Origin: Gammaproteobacteria bacterium
Lineage (GTDB): Bacteria > Pseudomonadota > Gammaproteobacteria > SZUA-140
NCBI GenBank assembly: GCA_003230195.1
Contig: QIHH01000038.1
Span: 1 to 6,208 of the forward strand
Length of the DNA stretch: 6,208 nt
Direction: 5' to 3'
Positions 1 to 5,869 of the stretch are shown here, in pieces. How positions within the stretch are numbered: the first letter of the stretch is position 1; every line of letters begins with the position of its first letter. A program made the position numbers and the translations under genes. Under the pieces are notes generated by a model. That model made no database searches. It was not told where the DNA came from and saw nothing but the letters and a program-made list of their open reading frames with translations.

Positions 1-1283
1 GACGCATAGTAAAAACCATCCATGCCATCATCACCGGGAAGAATCTGTCGTCCTACCGGCATAGCACGCCCCCACGAAGCCAACACTTTCGATGCCGTTG
101 CATCATGATGGGTTTCTAGGAATCTTTCAATCTGAAGATGGTTTTCCTGCGGAAAAATAGAGCAGGTAGCATAGAGTAGCAGCCCACCCGGTGCTAGCAA
201 TGGCCACATCGCAGCAAGGATCTCGCTCTGCAACGTCACCAGTGCTTCAATATCATCTTCTCGGCGCAGTTGCTTGATATCGGGATGACGACGAATCACA
301 CCCGAGGCGGAGCAGGGTGCATCCAGCAGGATACGGTCAAACAGCTTGCCATCCCACCATTCATCGGGACGACTGGCATCACCACAAATAATCTTCGCCT
401 GCAATTTAAGGCGCGCCAGATTTTCGCGCACACTTTGCAGGCGCGATTCATCAATATCGAGCGCCACCACTTCTGTCACCTGCGACGCTTGCTCAAGAAT
501 ATGGCAACATTTACCACCCGGTGCCGAACAGGCATCAAGCACGCGCTGCCCCGGTTGAAGATCCAGCAACCACTCTGCTAGCTGCGCTGCGCCATCCTGC
601 ACAGAGATATGCCCGTCGCTAAAACCAGGTAATCGCTCCACATCAACCGATTGTGCTAACGTAACGGCTGATGGCACATGCGGCATCGCCGCTGTTGCCA
701 TTCCTTCATCTTGCAGGCGTTGTAGATACTCATCCCGAGAGCCATGCGCTGGGTTGATGCGTAACACCATCGGTGGATATTGGTTGTTACCTTCAACAAT
801 CGATTGCCACTCATCAGGCCAGCATGCCTGAATCATCTTTAATAACCATGTTGGATGGGCATATTGCCCCGCCGGAGTGCTATCCGCCTGCGCTAATAGC
901 TTTTGTTCACTGCGCTGAAAATTTCGCAACACCGCATTGACGAGTCCTTTGGCCCATGACTTACCCATTGAATTAACCGCTTCAACAGTCTCAGCCACCA
1001 CCGCGTGCGGCGGGATACGCATATAGATTAATTGATAGAGCCCCAGCAAAATCAGACATTCAACATCACGGTCTTTACGTTTAAGCGGTTTATTTAATAG
1101 CTGCTGCGCCACTGCCTCCAGCCGCATCCCGTATCGCATCACGCCGTAACAGAGCTCCTGCGTCAGTGGCCGTTCACTCGGATCGGAAAGCTTTGCCAGT
1201 TGCTCCGGTAACGATGCACTGAGTGAGCGGCCATCAACCATCACCCGCAACAGCACCTTAACTGCCACCACACGCGCCTTCAT
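1..1283 (-). CDS. rsmB: RsmB, 16S rRNA (cytosine-967-C5)-methyltransferase, 3' end cut by window edge
   Basis: Uses S-adenosylmethionine to methylate C967 of 16S rRNA in the small subunit. I translated this frame by hand: 427 codons run from the ATG at 1283-1281 to the window edge with no stop. The E. coli protein has about 429 residues and this one ends in a DGFYYA-like stretch, so only a few residues are missing. Residues 1 to about 140 form the helical NusB-like RNA-binding domain; the rest is the Rossmann methyltransferase. Visible motifs are the SAM loop DACSAPGGK (250-258), motif IV DAPCS with Cys324, and motif VI ATCS with Cys374. In this family the motif VI Cys is the nucleophile and the motif IV Cys helps release product. 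Both lie one residue before their E. coli equivalents. The gene starts 13 nt after the fmt stop with only a weak Shine-Dalgarno, so its translation is probably coupled to fmt. Nothing looks broken. Confidence 0.96.
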   Translation of the reverse strand, partial: MKARVVAVKVLLRVMVDGRSLSASLPEQLAKLSDPSERPLTQELCYGVMRYGMRLEAVAQQLLNKPLKRKDRDVECLILLGLYQLIYMRIPPHAVVAETVEAVNSMGKSWAKGLVNAVLRNFQRSEQKLLAQADSTPAGQYAHPTWLLKMIQACWPDEWQSIVEGNNQYPPMVLRINPAHGSRDEYLQRLQDEGMATAAMPHVPSAVTLAQSVDVERLPGFSDGHISVQDGAAQLAEWLLDLQPGQRVLDACSAPGGKCCHILEQASQVTEVVALDIDESRLQSVRENLARLKLQAKIICGDASRPDEWWDGKLFDRILLDAPCSASGVIRRHPDIKQLRREDDIEALVTLQSEILAAMWPLLAPGGLLLYATCSIFPQENHLQIERFLETHHDATASKVLASWGRAMPVGRQILPGDDGMDGFYYA

Positions 1284-1296
1284 CTGTTTTTTCACG

Positions 1297-2247
1297 TCAG
1301 TGGTTACCGCCCAACTGGGTGCCAGCCTTCAGCACATAGGCATTCAAAAAATCACCGCTGCTAACCTGACGTCCCCCCGGTAGCTGCACCTGTAACAACC
1401 GCAACAGCCCATCATCGGTGGCGATATCAATCCCTGTTTTATTGGCTTCGACCACGGTACCGGGCACTGAATTACTGTCAGCAGAAATCGCAACAGCCTG
1501 CCAAATCCGCAGACGTTGTCCATCCGGCAGCAGTGTATAGGCCACTGGCCACGGGCTAAAAGCACTGATCTGGCGGCGAATCTCCAGCGCAGGACAGCTC
1601 CAGTCTATCAGCGCCTCTTTTTTATCAATTTTGCTGGCATAACACGACAGTCGATCATCCTGCACCTCGCCACTCACCGAGCCATCACTGATTCTCACTA
1701 GGCTACTCAATAGCGCCTCTGCACCCAGTATAGCAAGGCGATCATGCAATTGGCCGCCACTGTCATCCGCTGTGATTTTACAAGTGCGTTTTTCTAACAT
1801 CGCACCGGTATCAAGCCCTTTGTCCATCTGAATAATGGTCACACCACTTGCCGTGTCACCGGCAATGATGGCGCGCTGAATCGGTGCTGCGCCACGCCAA
1901 CGTGGTAACAATGACGCGTGAATATTGATACAACCATAGTGTGGTGCCTGCAGCACCTCGACAGGCAAAATTAGCCCGTAAGCCACCACCACCATCACAT
2001 CCGCCTCATGCGCTTCCAGTTCTGCCTGCACATCGGCATCGAGCAGCGTCAGTGGCTGATAGACCGGCACATCGTAATCCAACGCTGCTTGCTTCACCGG
2101 CCCGGCGGTTAGCTTACGGCCGCGGCCAGCAGGACGATCAGGCTGAGTATAAACGGCACAGACCTCATGCTCAGATGCCAACAGCGCATGCAGTGCCACC
2201 GCCGCAAATTCAGGGGTGCCGGCAAAAATAATTTTCAGTGGTTTCAA
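1297..2247 (-). CDS. fmt: Fmt, methionyl-tRNA formyltransferase
   Basis: Transfers a formyl group from 10-formyl-tetrahydrofolate to initiator Met-tRNA in the cytoplasm, preparing it for translation initiation. The N-terminal formyltransferase domain opens with KIIFAGTPEF and contains QPDRPAGRG. The active-site segment is NIHASLLPRWRG, followed by GLDTG. With the start chosen here the catalytic triad is Asn108, His110 and Asp146. The C-terminal OB-like tRNA-binding domain covers roughly residues 206-316. I chose the TTG at 2247-2245: GAAGAGGG lies 4-5 nt upstream, and the product (MKPLKIIFAG, 316 aa) matches the 315-aa E. coli length. The same frame is open to a GTG at 2268-2266, which adds seven residues but has no Shine-Dalgarno. 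The ATG nearby is out of frame. The gene sits between def and rsmB in the same operon. The function is secure; the start is less certain. Confidence 0.96.
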   Translation of the reverse strand: MKPLKIIFAGTPEFAAVALHALLASEHEVCAVYTQPDRPAGRGRKLTAGPVKQAALDYDVPVYQPLTLLDADVQAELEAHEADVMVVVAYGLILPVEVLQAPHYGCINIHASLLPRWRGAAPIQRAIIAGDTASGVTIIQMDKGLDTGAMLEKRTCKITADDSGGQLHDRLAILGAEALLSSLVRISDGSVSGEVQDDRLSCYASKIDKKEALIDWSCPALEIRRQISAFSPWPVAYTLLPDGQRLRIWQAVAISADSNSVPGTVVEANKTGIDIATDDGLLRLLQVQLPGGRQVSSGDFLNAYVLKAGTQLGGNH

Positions 2248-2251
2248 ATTA

Positions 2252-2260
2252 CCCTCTTCA
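2252..2260 (-). promoter_or_regulatory. Ribosome binding site that decides the fmt start
   Basis: Read on the minus strand this is TGAAGAGGG. GAGG lies 5 nt before the TTG at 2247-2245 and inside the coding frame of the longer GTG-started version. A strong Shine-Dalgarno here, and none before the GTG at 2268, favours the TTG start. Confidence 0.6.
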
Positions 2261-2290
2261 TCAACCACGCTGGCTGATCAACTTACCTGA

Positions 2291-2794
2291 TTACATCGAA
2301 AAGCGACGCTGCTTTTCCATCTTCTTCTGAATACGCTTACGCTTGATTTCACTGAGATAATCTACAAACATTTTGCCTTCAAGGTGATCGGCTTCATGCT
2401 GAATACAAACCGATAACAACCCCTCTGCCTCCAGCTCAATCGATGCACCATCACGATCCAGCGCCTTTACCTTGATCTGACCCGCACGCTCCACGTTTTC
2501 ATGAATCCCCGGCACAGAGAGACACCCTTCTTCCATCACCTCTTTGCCGTCATGCGAAATAATTTCAGGGTTAATCAAACAGACCGGCGCATCCCCTTTA
2601 GGTGAGACATCAATGGTGATAATTCGCTTTGTCACATCCACCTGCGGTGCCGCCAAACCAATACCTGGCGCGGCATACATGGTCTCCAACATATCATCCA
2701 GCAGCTGACGAATTTCATCATCTACCACCTCAACCGGCGTAGAAATCAGTCGCAAACGTGGATCGGGATAACGCAAAATGTGAAGAAGTGCCAT
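2291..2794 (-). CDS. def: Def, peptide deformylase
   Basis: Metalloenzyme that removes the N-formyl group from nascent polypeptides as they leave the ribosome. All three family motifs are present in 167 residues (E. coli has 169): GIGLAAPQV (44-52, with Gln51), EGCLS (89-93, with metal ligand Cys91) and QHEADH (132-137, with metal ligands His133 and His137 and catalytic Glu134). The C-terminus is a very basic helix (residues about 149-164, KRKRIQKK and following), as in E. coli Def, where it contacts the ribosome near the exit tunnel. This is the type 1 deformylase common in Gram-negative bacteria. The ATG start matches the family N-terminus (MALLHILRYPDPRLR). The Shine-Dalgarno is weak (GGA about 6 nt upstream). 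It is the first gene of the minus-strand operon, 43 nt upstream of the preferred fmt start, and faces away from the LysM gene across a divergent intergenic region. Confidence 0.97.
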   Translation of the reverse strand: MALLHILRYPDPRLRLISTPVEVVDDEIRQLLDDMLETMYAAPGIGLAAPQVDVTKRIITIDVSPKGDAPVCLINPEIISHDGKEVMEEGCLSVPGIHENVERAGQIKVKALDRDGASIELEAEGLLSVCIQHEADHLEGKMFVDYLSEIKRKRIQKKMEKQRRFSM

Positions 2795-2968
2795 GAACTG
2801 TCCGCTAACCTGTTAAATATCATTAATTTTAAAATGATCGAAGGGCGTGATGATACAGAACTTTACCCCATTCACGCCATATATTGGCGTGTATTAAGGT
2901 TTCCGCTAAACTCGGTCGAAAACAGGGTGTTGCCATGATGATGGTCATTGATAATGAAAGAGGCGTTC
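2795..2968. promoter_or_regulatory. Divergent intergenic region between def and the LysM/TsaP gene
   Basis: These 174 nt must hold the promoters for both diverging operons. An AT-rich block at about 2811-2835 contains TAAAAT on the minus strand, a fair -10 hexamer for def, but I see no good -35 at the right distance. On the plus strand TATATT (2880-2885) resembles a -10, again without a convincing -35. The region also contains a 6-bp inverted repeat (ATCATT at 2819-2824, AATGAT at 2833-2838), the GGCGTG hairpin cluster and a small upstream ORF, both listed separately. Promoter function is inferred from gene orientation more than from clear hexamers. Confidence 0.45.
2844..2891. repeat. Triple GGCGTG inverted-repeat cluster
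   Basis: Three related arms occur in 48 nt: GGCGTGA (2844-2850), TCACGCC (2872-2878) and TGGCGTG (2885-2891). The middle arm can pair with the left arm (7 bp, 21-nt loop) or, as CACGCCA (2873-2879), with the right arm (7 bp, 5-nt loop TATAT). The two hairpins exclude each other. No T-run follows on the plus strand, so it is not an intrinsic terminator. It could be a dimeric regulator site, an RNA switch in the leader, or chance. Confidence 0.5.
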
Positions 2969-2976
2969 ATGTTTAA
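2935..2976 (+). CDS. Possible 13-codon upstream ORF overlapping the LysM/TsaP gene start
   Basis: Three tandem ATG codons (2935, 2938, 2941) open a frame encoding MMMVIDNERGVHV and ending at TAA 2974-2976. AGGG at 2924-2927 lies 7 nt before the first ATG, a good Shine-Dalgarno spacing. The frame contains the Shine-Dalgarno of the downstream gene and stops 8 nt inside it, past its ATG at 2969, which is the usual geometry for translational coupling. The peptide has no runs of one amino acid suggesting attenuation. I do not recognise it, and it may not be translated. Confidence 0.3.
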   Translation: MMMVIDNERGVHV

Positions 2977-4024
2977 AGGATATATCTTACCCAGCCTGTT
3001 AGCGCTCGCGCTACTGATGCCATCGTCAGCGACGGTTGCAGATAGCCTTAATCTTAGAGAAGGCCACCCAGACAGACATGTTGTCGTCAAAGGTGACACG
3101 CTATGGGACATATCAGCAAAGTTCCTGCAGGATCCATGGCTGTGGCCAGAGATCTGGGATGTCAATCCTGAATTAGGAAATCCCCATCTTATCTATCCTG
3201 GCGATGTTATTTTTCTCAGCTATGTCGATGGCAAGCCAGTGCTAACAGTGAATCGCGATGAAACCAGAACCACTGATGATCCAAACACGGTCATCCTCTC
3301 GCCGTTCCCACGCATCTCCAAACTGGATCACGCCATTCCAATGATCCCGTATGATGCAATACATCAATTTCTTGATCACCCCTTCATCATGACGCCCGAA
3401 GAAGTTGAACATGCAGCCTATATCGCCGCAAGTGAAGAGGGGCGTCTGATCAGTGGCAATGATCATAAAATCTATGCACGAGGCCTTCCTAATACCTACT
3501 CTGAATTTGACATCATTCGCCCAGGCAGACCCTATTATAACGATCCAAAAAGGAAAAAAGAGATTCTGGGCTACGAGGCAATCAAGCTCGCCACTGCCAG
3601 AGTCGAGGCCTTTGGCGATCCTTCCACACTGCGAATTAAACATTCAGCCAAAGAAGTCCTTGTCGGCGACCGTCTGGTACCTAGCCGACAGCAAGCCATC
3701 AGCCAAAATTTCAATCCCAAAGCGCCTAGCAAACAGGTTAATGGACAGATTATCTCAGTACCTGCTGGTATCACACGCGTCTCACAATTTCAGATTGCCG
3801 TTGTCAATATTGGCACCGTGGATGGACTAAAAACGGGTAATATCCTCGCGGTCTTCCAGCAAGGTCGGCAAGTACGTGATCCAGAGACACGCAAAATGAT
3901 TCAGCTACCCGACGAACGAGCGGGGATCATGATGATCGTACGCACACTTAATCGTTTCAGCTACGCGCTGATCATGGAAGCATCGCGCGACATTCGCCTC
4001 TATGATATGGTGAGAAATCCATAA
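2969..4024 (+). CDS. tsaP: Secreted LysM protein of the TsaP type (type IV pilus secretin-associated)
   Basis: A 351-residue exported peptidoglycan-binding protein. Residues 1-24 are a signal peptide: Lys3, a hydrophobic core (PSLLALALLMP) and a probable cleavage after ATVA, which places the protein in the periplasm. A single LysM domain follows at about 37-83 (VVKGDTLWDIS, NPHLIYPGD), with the tryptophan-rich WLWPEIWDVNP typical of this family. The middle section contains a conserved GYEAI...GDRLVP stretch. The C-terminal domain, from about residue 266, has VVNIGTVDGLKTGNILAV, VRDPETRK and LPDERAG, matching the FlgT-like end of TsaP. In Neisseria and Myxococcus TsaP binds peptidoglycan and the pilus secretin PilQ; in Pseudomonas the homologue sits in the same place between def and dprA. 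I chose the ATG at 2969 because GAGG (2960-2963) lies 5 nt upstream and the signal peptide then starts correctly. TTG 2948 and ATG 2954 are in frame but lack a Shine-Dalgarno. LysM identity is certain; the pilus role is inferred by homology. Confidence 0.85.
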   Translation: MFKGYILPSLLALALLMPSSATVADSLNLREGHPDRHVVVKGDTLWDISAKFLQDPWLWPEIWDVNPELGNPHLIYPGDVIFLSYVDGKPVLTVNRDETRTTDDPNTVILSPFPRISKLDHAIPMIPYDAIHQFLDHPFIMTPEEVEHAAYIAASEEGRLISGNDHKIYARGLPNTYSEFDIIRPGRPYYNDPKRKKEILGYEAIKLATARVEAFGDPSTLRIKHSAKEVLVGDRLVPSRQQAISQNFNPKAPSKQVNGQIISVPAGITRVSQFQIAVVNIGTVDGLKTGNILAVFQQGRQVRDPETRKMIQLPDERAGIMMIVRTLNRFSYALIMEASRDIRLYDMVRNP

Positions 4025-4060
4025 TTCACCACTAGGTGGGTTAAACCATATAAATAATTT
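4025..4060 (+). promoter_or_regulatory. Candidate sigma70 promoter upstream of dprA
   Basis: TTCACC (4025-4030, four of six matches to TTGACA) and TATAAA (4049-4054, five of six to TATAAT) are separated by 18 nt, directly after the tsaP stop codon. The spacer contains a small inverted repeat (CACC at 4027-4030, GGTG at 4035-4038). Transcription would begin near 4061 and give dprA a leader of about 53 nt. If it is real, dprA-smg can be expressed separately from tsaP. Confidence 0.35.
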
Positions 4061-4113
4061 AGAGAGGAACAGCGCGAACACGGCATAACTCGTGTCCACA
4101 TCTGTCTCAAACG
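4061..4113 (+). other. Unusual dprA leader: orphan Shine-Dalgarno and hairpin
   Basis: AGAGAGGA (4061-4068) looks like a strong ribosome binding site, yet no ATG, GTG or TTG lies 4-13 nt downstream. It is followed by a 5-bp hairpin (ACACG 4078-4082, CGTGT 4091-4095, 8-nt loop). The dprA ATG lies 45 nt beyond the orphan motif and has no Shine-Dalgarno of its own. Confidence 0.35.
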
Positions 4114-5259
4114 ATGAAACTAGGAAAAGGAATTTCTGTTTCAGAAGATGAGCTTGCCTACTGGTTGGCTCTGCTTCTCACCCCAGGTATCGGCACTCGC
4201 CGTTTTCACGCCCTGCTAAACGATATTGGCTCTCCACGGGAAGTCCTTAATACAAACCCTAAAAAGCTTACTGATAGAAAGATCATTCCAAAAAATGTCG
4301 CATCGCATTTATCAACCCCGGACTGGCCTCAGGCCGAAAAACAACTCCACTGGCAACAGCAGACTGGCAACCACATCATTACCTGCACCGATCCGTTATA
4401 CCCAGCATTGTTAAAGGAAATAATCGATCCCCCACCCTTGCTATTTATTCAAGGCGATGTCGCAGCACTCTCTCGACAGCAGGTTGCCATCGTCGGCAGT
4501 CGTAATCCTACTCCCGATGGCGCTGAAAACACCTTCGCTTTTGCACGCGATCTCGTTCGTCACGGCTACGCAATCACTAGCGGTCTGGCATTAGGGATCG
4601 ATACAGCCGCCCACAAAGGCGCACTGACGAACAATGGCACTACCATCGCGGTAATGGGCACTGGCCCCGACCATCGATATCCTAAAAGCAACCGTCTGCT
4701 AGCGGAGAAAATTATCCAAAATGGCGCACTTGTGACAGAATTCCCCCTCAACACGCCACCACTCGCCGAAAATTTTCCGCGCCGTAACCGAATTATCAGC
4801 GGTATGAGCCTCGGCGTACTGGTCACAGAAGCAGCCCTGCGTAGCGGCTCTTTAATCACCGCTCGAAGCGCCCTGGAGCAAGGGCGTGAGGTCTTTGCAA
4901 TCCCCGGATCGATCCATAATCCGCTCACGCGCGGGTGCCATTCGCTACTGCGAGATGGTGCTAAACTCGTTGAAAATACTCAAGATATCATCGAAGAACT
5001 CGGCGCACTAAGCAGCATCATAGCCACCCCGGAACAGCCATCAACCCTGCCGCTTTTTTCCAAACCCTTAGACCCCAATGAACAGAAGGTTTTAAACCGC
5101 CTCGGCTTTGATCCCAGCTCCATCGACACCTTGGTAGAACGCACCGAATTGACTGCAGAGGAACTTTCCGCCATCCTTCTAGTCCTTGAACTGCATAACT
5201 ACGTAAAAACGACCCCCGGCGGCCACTATGTACGTAACGGGATGAACACTAGGAACTAA
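4114..5259 (+). CDS. dprA: DprA (Smf), DNA-processing protein for natural transformation
   Basis: Cytoplasmic protein that binds incoming single-stranded DNA and loads RecA onto it during natural transformation. The 381 residues show the full three-part layout. A helical N-terminal region (about 10-70, LTPGIGTRRFHALL) comes first. A Rossmann-like DNA-binding fold follows (about 90-292) with YPALLKEIIDPPPLL, IVGSRNPT (126-133), SGLALGIDTAAH (156-167), ENFPRRNRIISGMS (219-232) and SGSLITA (244-250). A C-terminal winged helix of the DprA type (about 320-375) completes it. All hallmark residues are intact. The first in-frame upstream stop is TAG 4060-4062, and no other usual start codon lies between it and ATG 4114, so this start stands despite the lack of a Shine-Dalgarno. 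The gene follows tsaP by 89 nt and precedes smg by 10 nt. DprA is also found in species not known to be transformable, so its presence alone does not prove competence. Confidence 0.96.
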   Translation: MKLGKGISVSEDELAYWLALLLTPGIGTRRFHALLNDIGSPREVLNTNPKKLTDRKIIPKNVASHLSTPDWPQAEKQLHWQQQTGNHIITCTDPLYPALLKEIIDPPPLLFIQGDVAALSRQQVAIVGSRNPTPDGAENTFAFARDLVRHGYAITSGLALGIDTAAHKGALTNNGTTIAVMGTGPDHRYPKSNRLLAEKIIQNGALVTEFPLNTPPLAENFPRRNRIISGMSLGVLVTEAALRSGSLITARSALEQGREVFAIPGSIHNPLTRGCHSLLRDGAKLVENTQDIIEELGALSSIIATPEQPSTLPLFSKPLDPNEQKVLNRLGFDPSSIDTLVERTELTAEELSAILLVLELHNYVKTTPGGHYVRNGMNTRN

Positions 5260-5262
5260 GGG
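5258..5262 (+). promoter_or_regulatory. smg ribosome binding site overlapping the dprA stop codon
   Basis: AAGGG begins inside the dprA TAA (5257-5259) and lies 7 nt before the ATG at 5270. It supports that start over the in-frame TTG 5267 and the later ATG 5282, and it indicates coupled translation with dprA. Confidence 0.6.
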
Positions 5263-5269
5263 CTATTTG

Positions 5270-5758
5270 ATGAAAGAAAACATGCTGGACGTGCTGATGT
5301 ACCTCTTCGAGCACTATATTAACGAAGAGTCAGAAGTCAGCCCAGACCATGATTCATTAAAAATTCGCCTCGAAGAGGCCGGTTTTTCGCCGAGCGAGAT
5401 CGGTAAGGCATTCCGCTGGCTAGAGGATCTTGCAGACCAACGAGAAGCAGGTGCTTTTGGGCAGAAAGAGATTCCCTCTACCCCTGGCACTATGCGCGTC
5501 TACAGCGCCAGTGAGCTTGACCGAATTGAAACCGAAAGCCGTGGCTTTTTGCTGTTCCTTGAGCAAACCAATGTTTTGACCCCTATCACCCGCGAATTAA
5601 TCATTGATCGTGCGTTGGCACTCGAAACCAGCAGTATCGACATTGACGATATGAAGTGGGTCGTTTTAATGGTGCTCTTCAACCAGCCGGGGCAGGAAGC
5701 CGCTTACAGCTGGGTGGAAGATATCGTCTTCGACGACATGGAAACGACACTCCACTAA
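5270..5758 (+). CDS. smg: Smg family protein (DUF494), function unknown
   Basis: Small acidic cytoplasmic protein of 162 residues (E. coli Smg has about 157). Recognisable family features are the N-terminal MLDVLMYLFEHYI (5-17), an EAGFS...AFRWLEDLAD helical stretch (36-56), MRVYSASELDRI (75-86) and the signature RGFLLFLEQTNVLT (91-104), then LALETSSIDIDDMKWVVLMVLFNQPG (116-141) in the C-terminal helical part. No enzyme motif, signal peptide or membrane segment is visible. The family's biochemical role is not established. Its constant placement beside dprA in many gamma- and betaproteobacteria suggests a link to DNA processing or simply shared expression. The start at 5270 is set by the AAGGG ribosome binding site. 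ATG 5282 would reproduce the E. coli N-terminus exactly and is the main alternative. The gene is 10 nt after dprA, almost certainly in the same transcript. Confidence 0.93.
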   Translation: MKENMLDVLMYLFEHYINEESEVSPDHDSLKIRLEEAGFSPSEIGKAFRWLEDLADQREAGAFGQKEIPSTPGTMRVYSASELDRIETESRGFLLFLEQTNVLTPITRELIIDRALALETSSIDIDDMKWVVLMVLFNQPGQEAAYSWVEDIVFDDMETTLH

Positions 5759-5786
5759 AGTCCGACTTAATCACACAGTGAATAAT

Positions 5787-5834
5787 GCCGCTAACCGGAT
5801 AACATGAGATCCGGCGTGACTAACCCGGCTTTTT
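5787..5834 (+). terminator. Possible terminator after smg: hairpin with downstream T-run
   Basis: A 6-bp GC-rich stem (CCGGAT 5795-5800, ATCCGG 5809-5814, 8-nt loop) is followed 15 nt later by TTTTT (5830-5834). An outer pairing of GCCG (5787-5790) with CGGC (5826-5829) would bring the T-run directly next to a branched stem. The outer stem is only 4 bp, so termination is uncertain. It could end the dprA-smg transcript, reduce read-through into topA, or serve as a processing site. Confidence 0.35.
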
Positions 5835-5869
5835 ACCGACCAATCAACCTAATATTGTACGGCACCTGA

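Noticed and set aside
270..581. Plus-strand open frame of 103 codons
   Set aside because: It lies entirely antisense to rsmB across the SAM-binding and motif IV codons. The product has no recognisable family features and the frame has no clear ribosome binding site.
1..1283. Possible pseudogene, since the rsmB frame has no stop codon in the window
   Set aside because: The frame is intact for 427 codons with every catalytic motif present. The missing stop is explained by the window edge.
1782..1790. AAGTGCGTT, one mismatch from the Haemophilus-type DNA uptake sequence, considered because dprA is nearby
   Set aside because: It is one isolated near-match within fmt, not repeated in the window or placed as an inverted pair. 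I also found no Neisseria-type uptake sequence.
1941..2231. Plus-strand open frame of 96 codons rich in Pro, Ala, His and Arg
   Set aside because: It is antisense to the N-terminal half of fmt. The biased composition is what the opposite frame of a normal coding sequence produces.
2872..3165. Minus-strand open frame of 97 codons covering the tsaP start
   Set aside because: It is antisense to the signal peptide and LysM codons of tsaP, which are clearly real. The product resembles no known family.
3242..3643. Minus-strand frame of 133 codons and the plus-strand frame at 3453-3830
   Set aside because: Both are shadows of the middle part of tsaP, which continues without interruption into its conserved C-terminal domain.
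4712..4720. TTATCCAAA, close to a DnaA box
   Set aside because: A single site with one mismatch inside dprA coding sequence, with no companions and no AT-rich unwinding region. It does not support an origin in this window.
4566..4928. Minus-strand open frame of 120 codons
   Set aside because: It is antisense to the most conserved part of the dprA Rossmann fold. Its Arg/Ser/Pro-rich composition is typical of a shadow frame.
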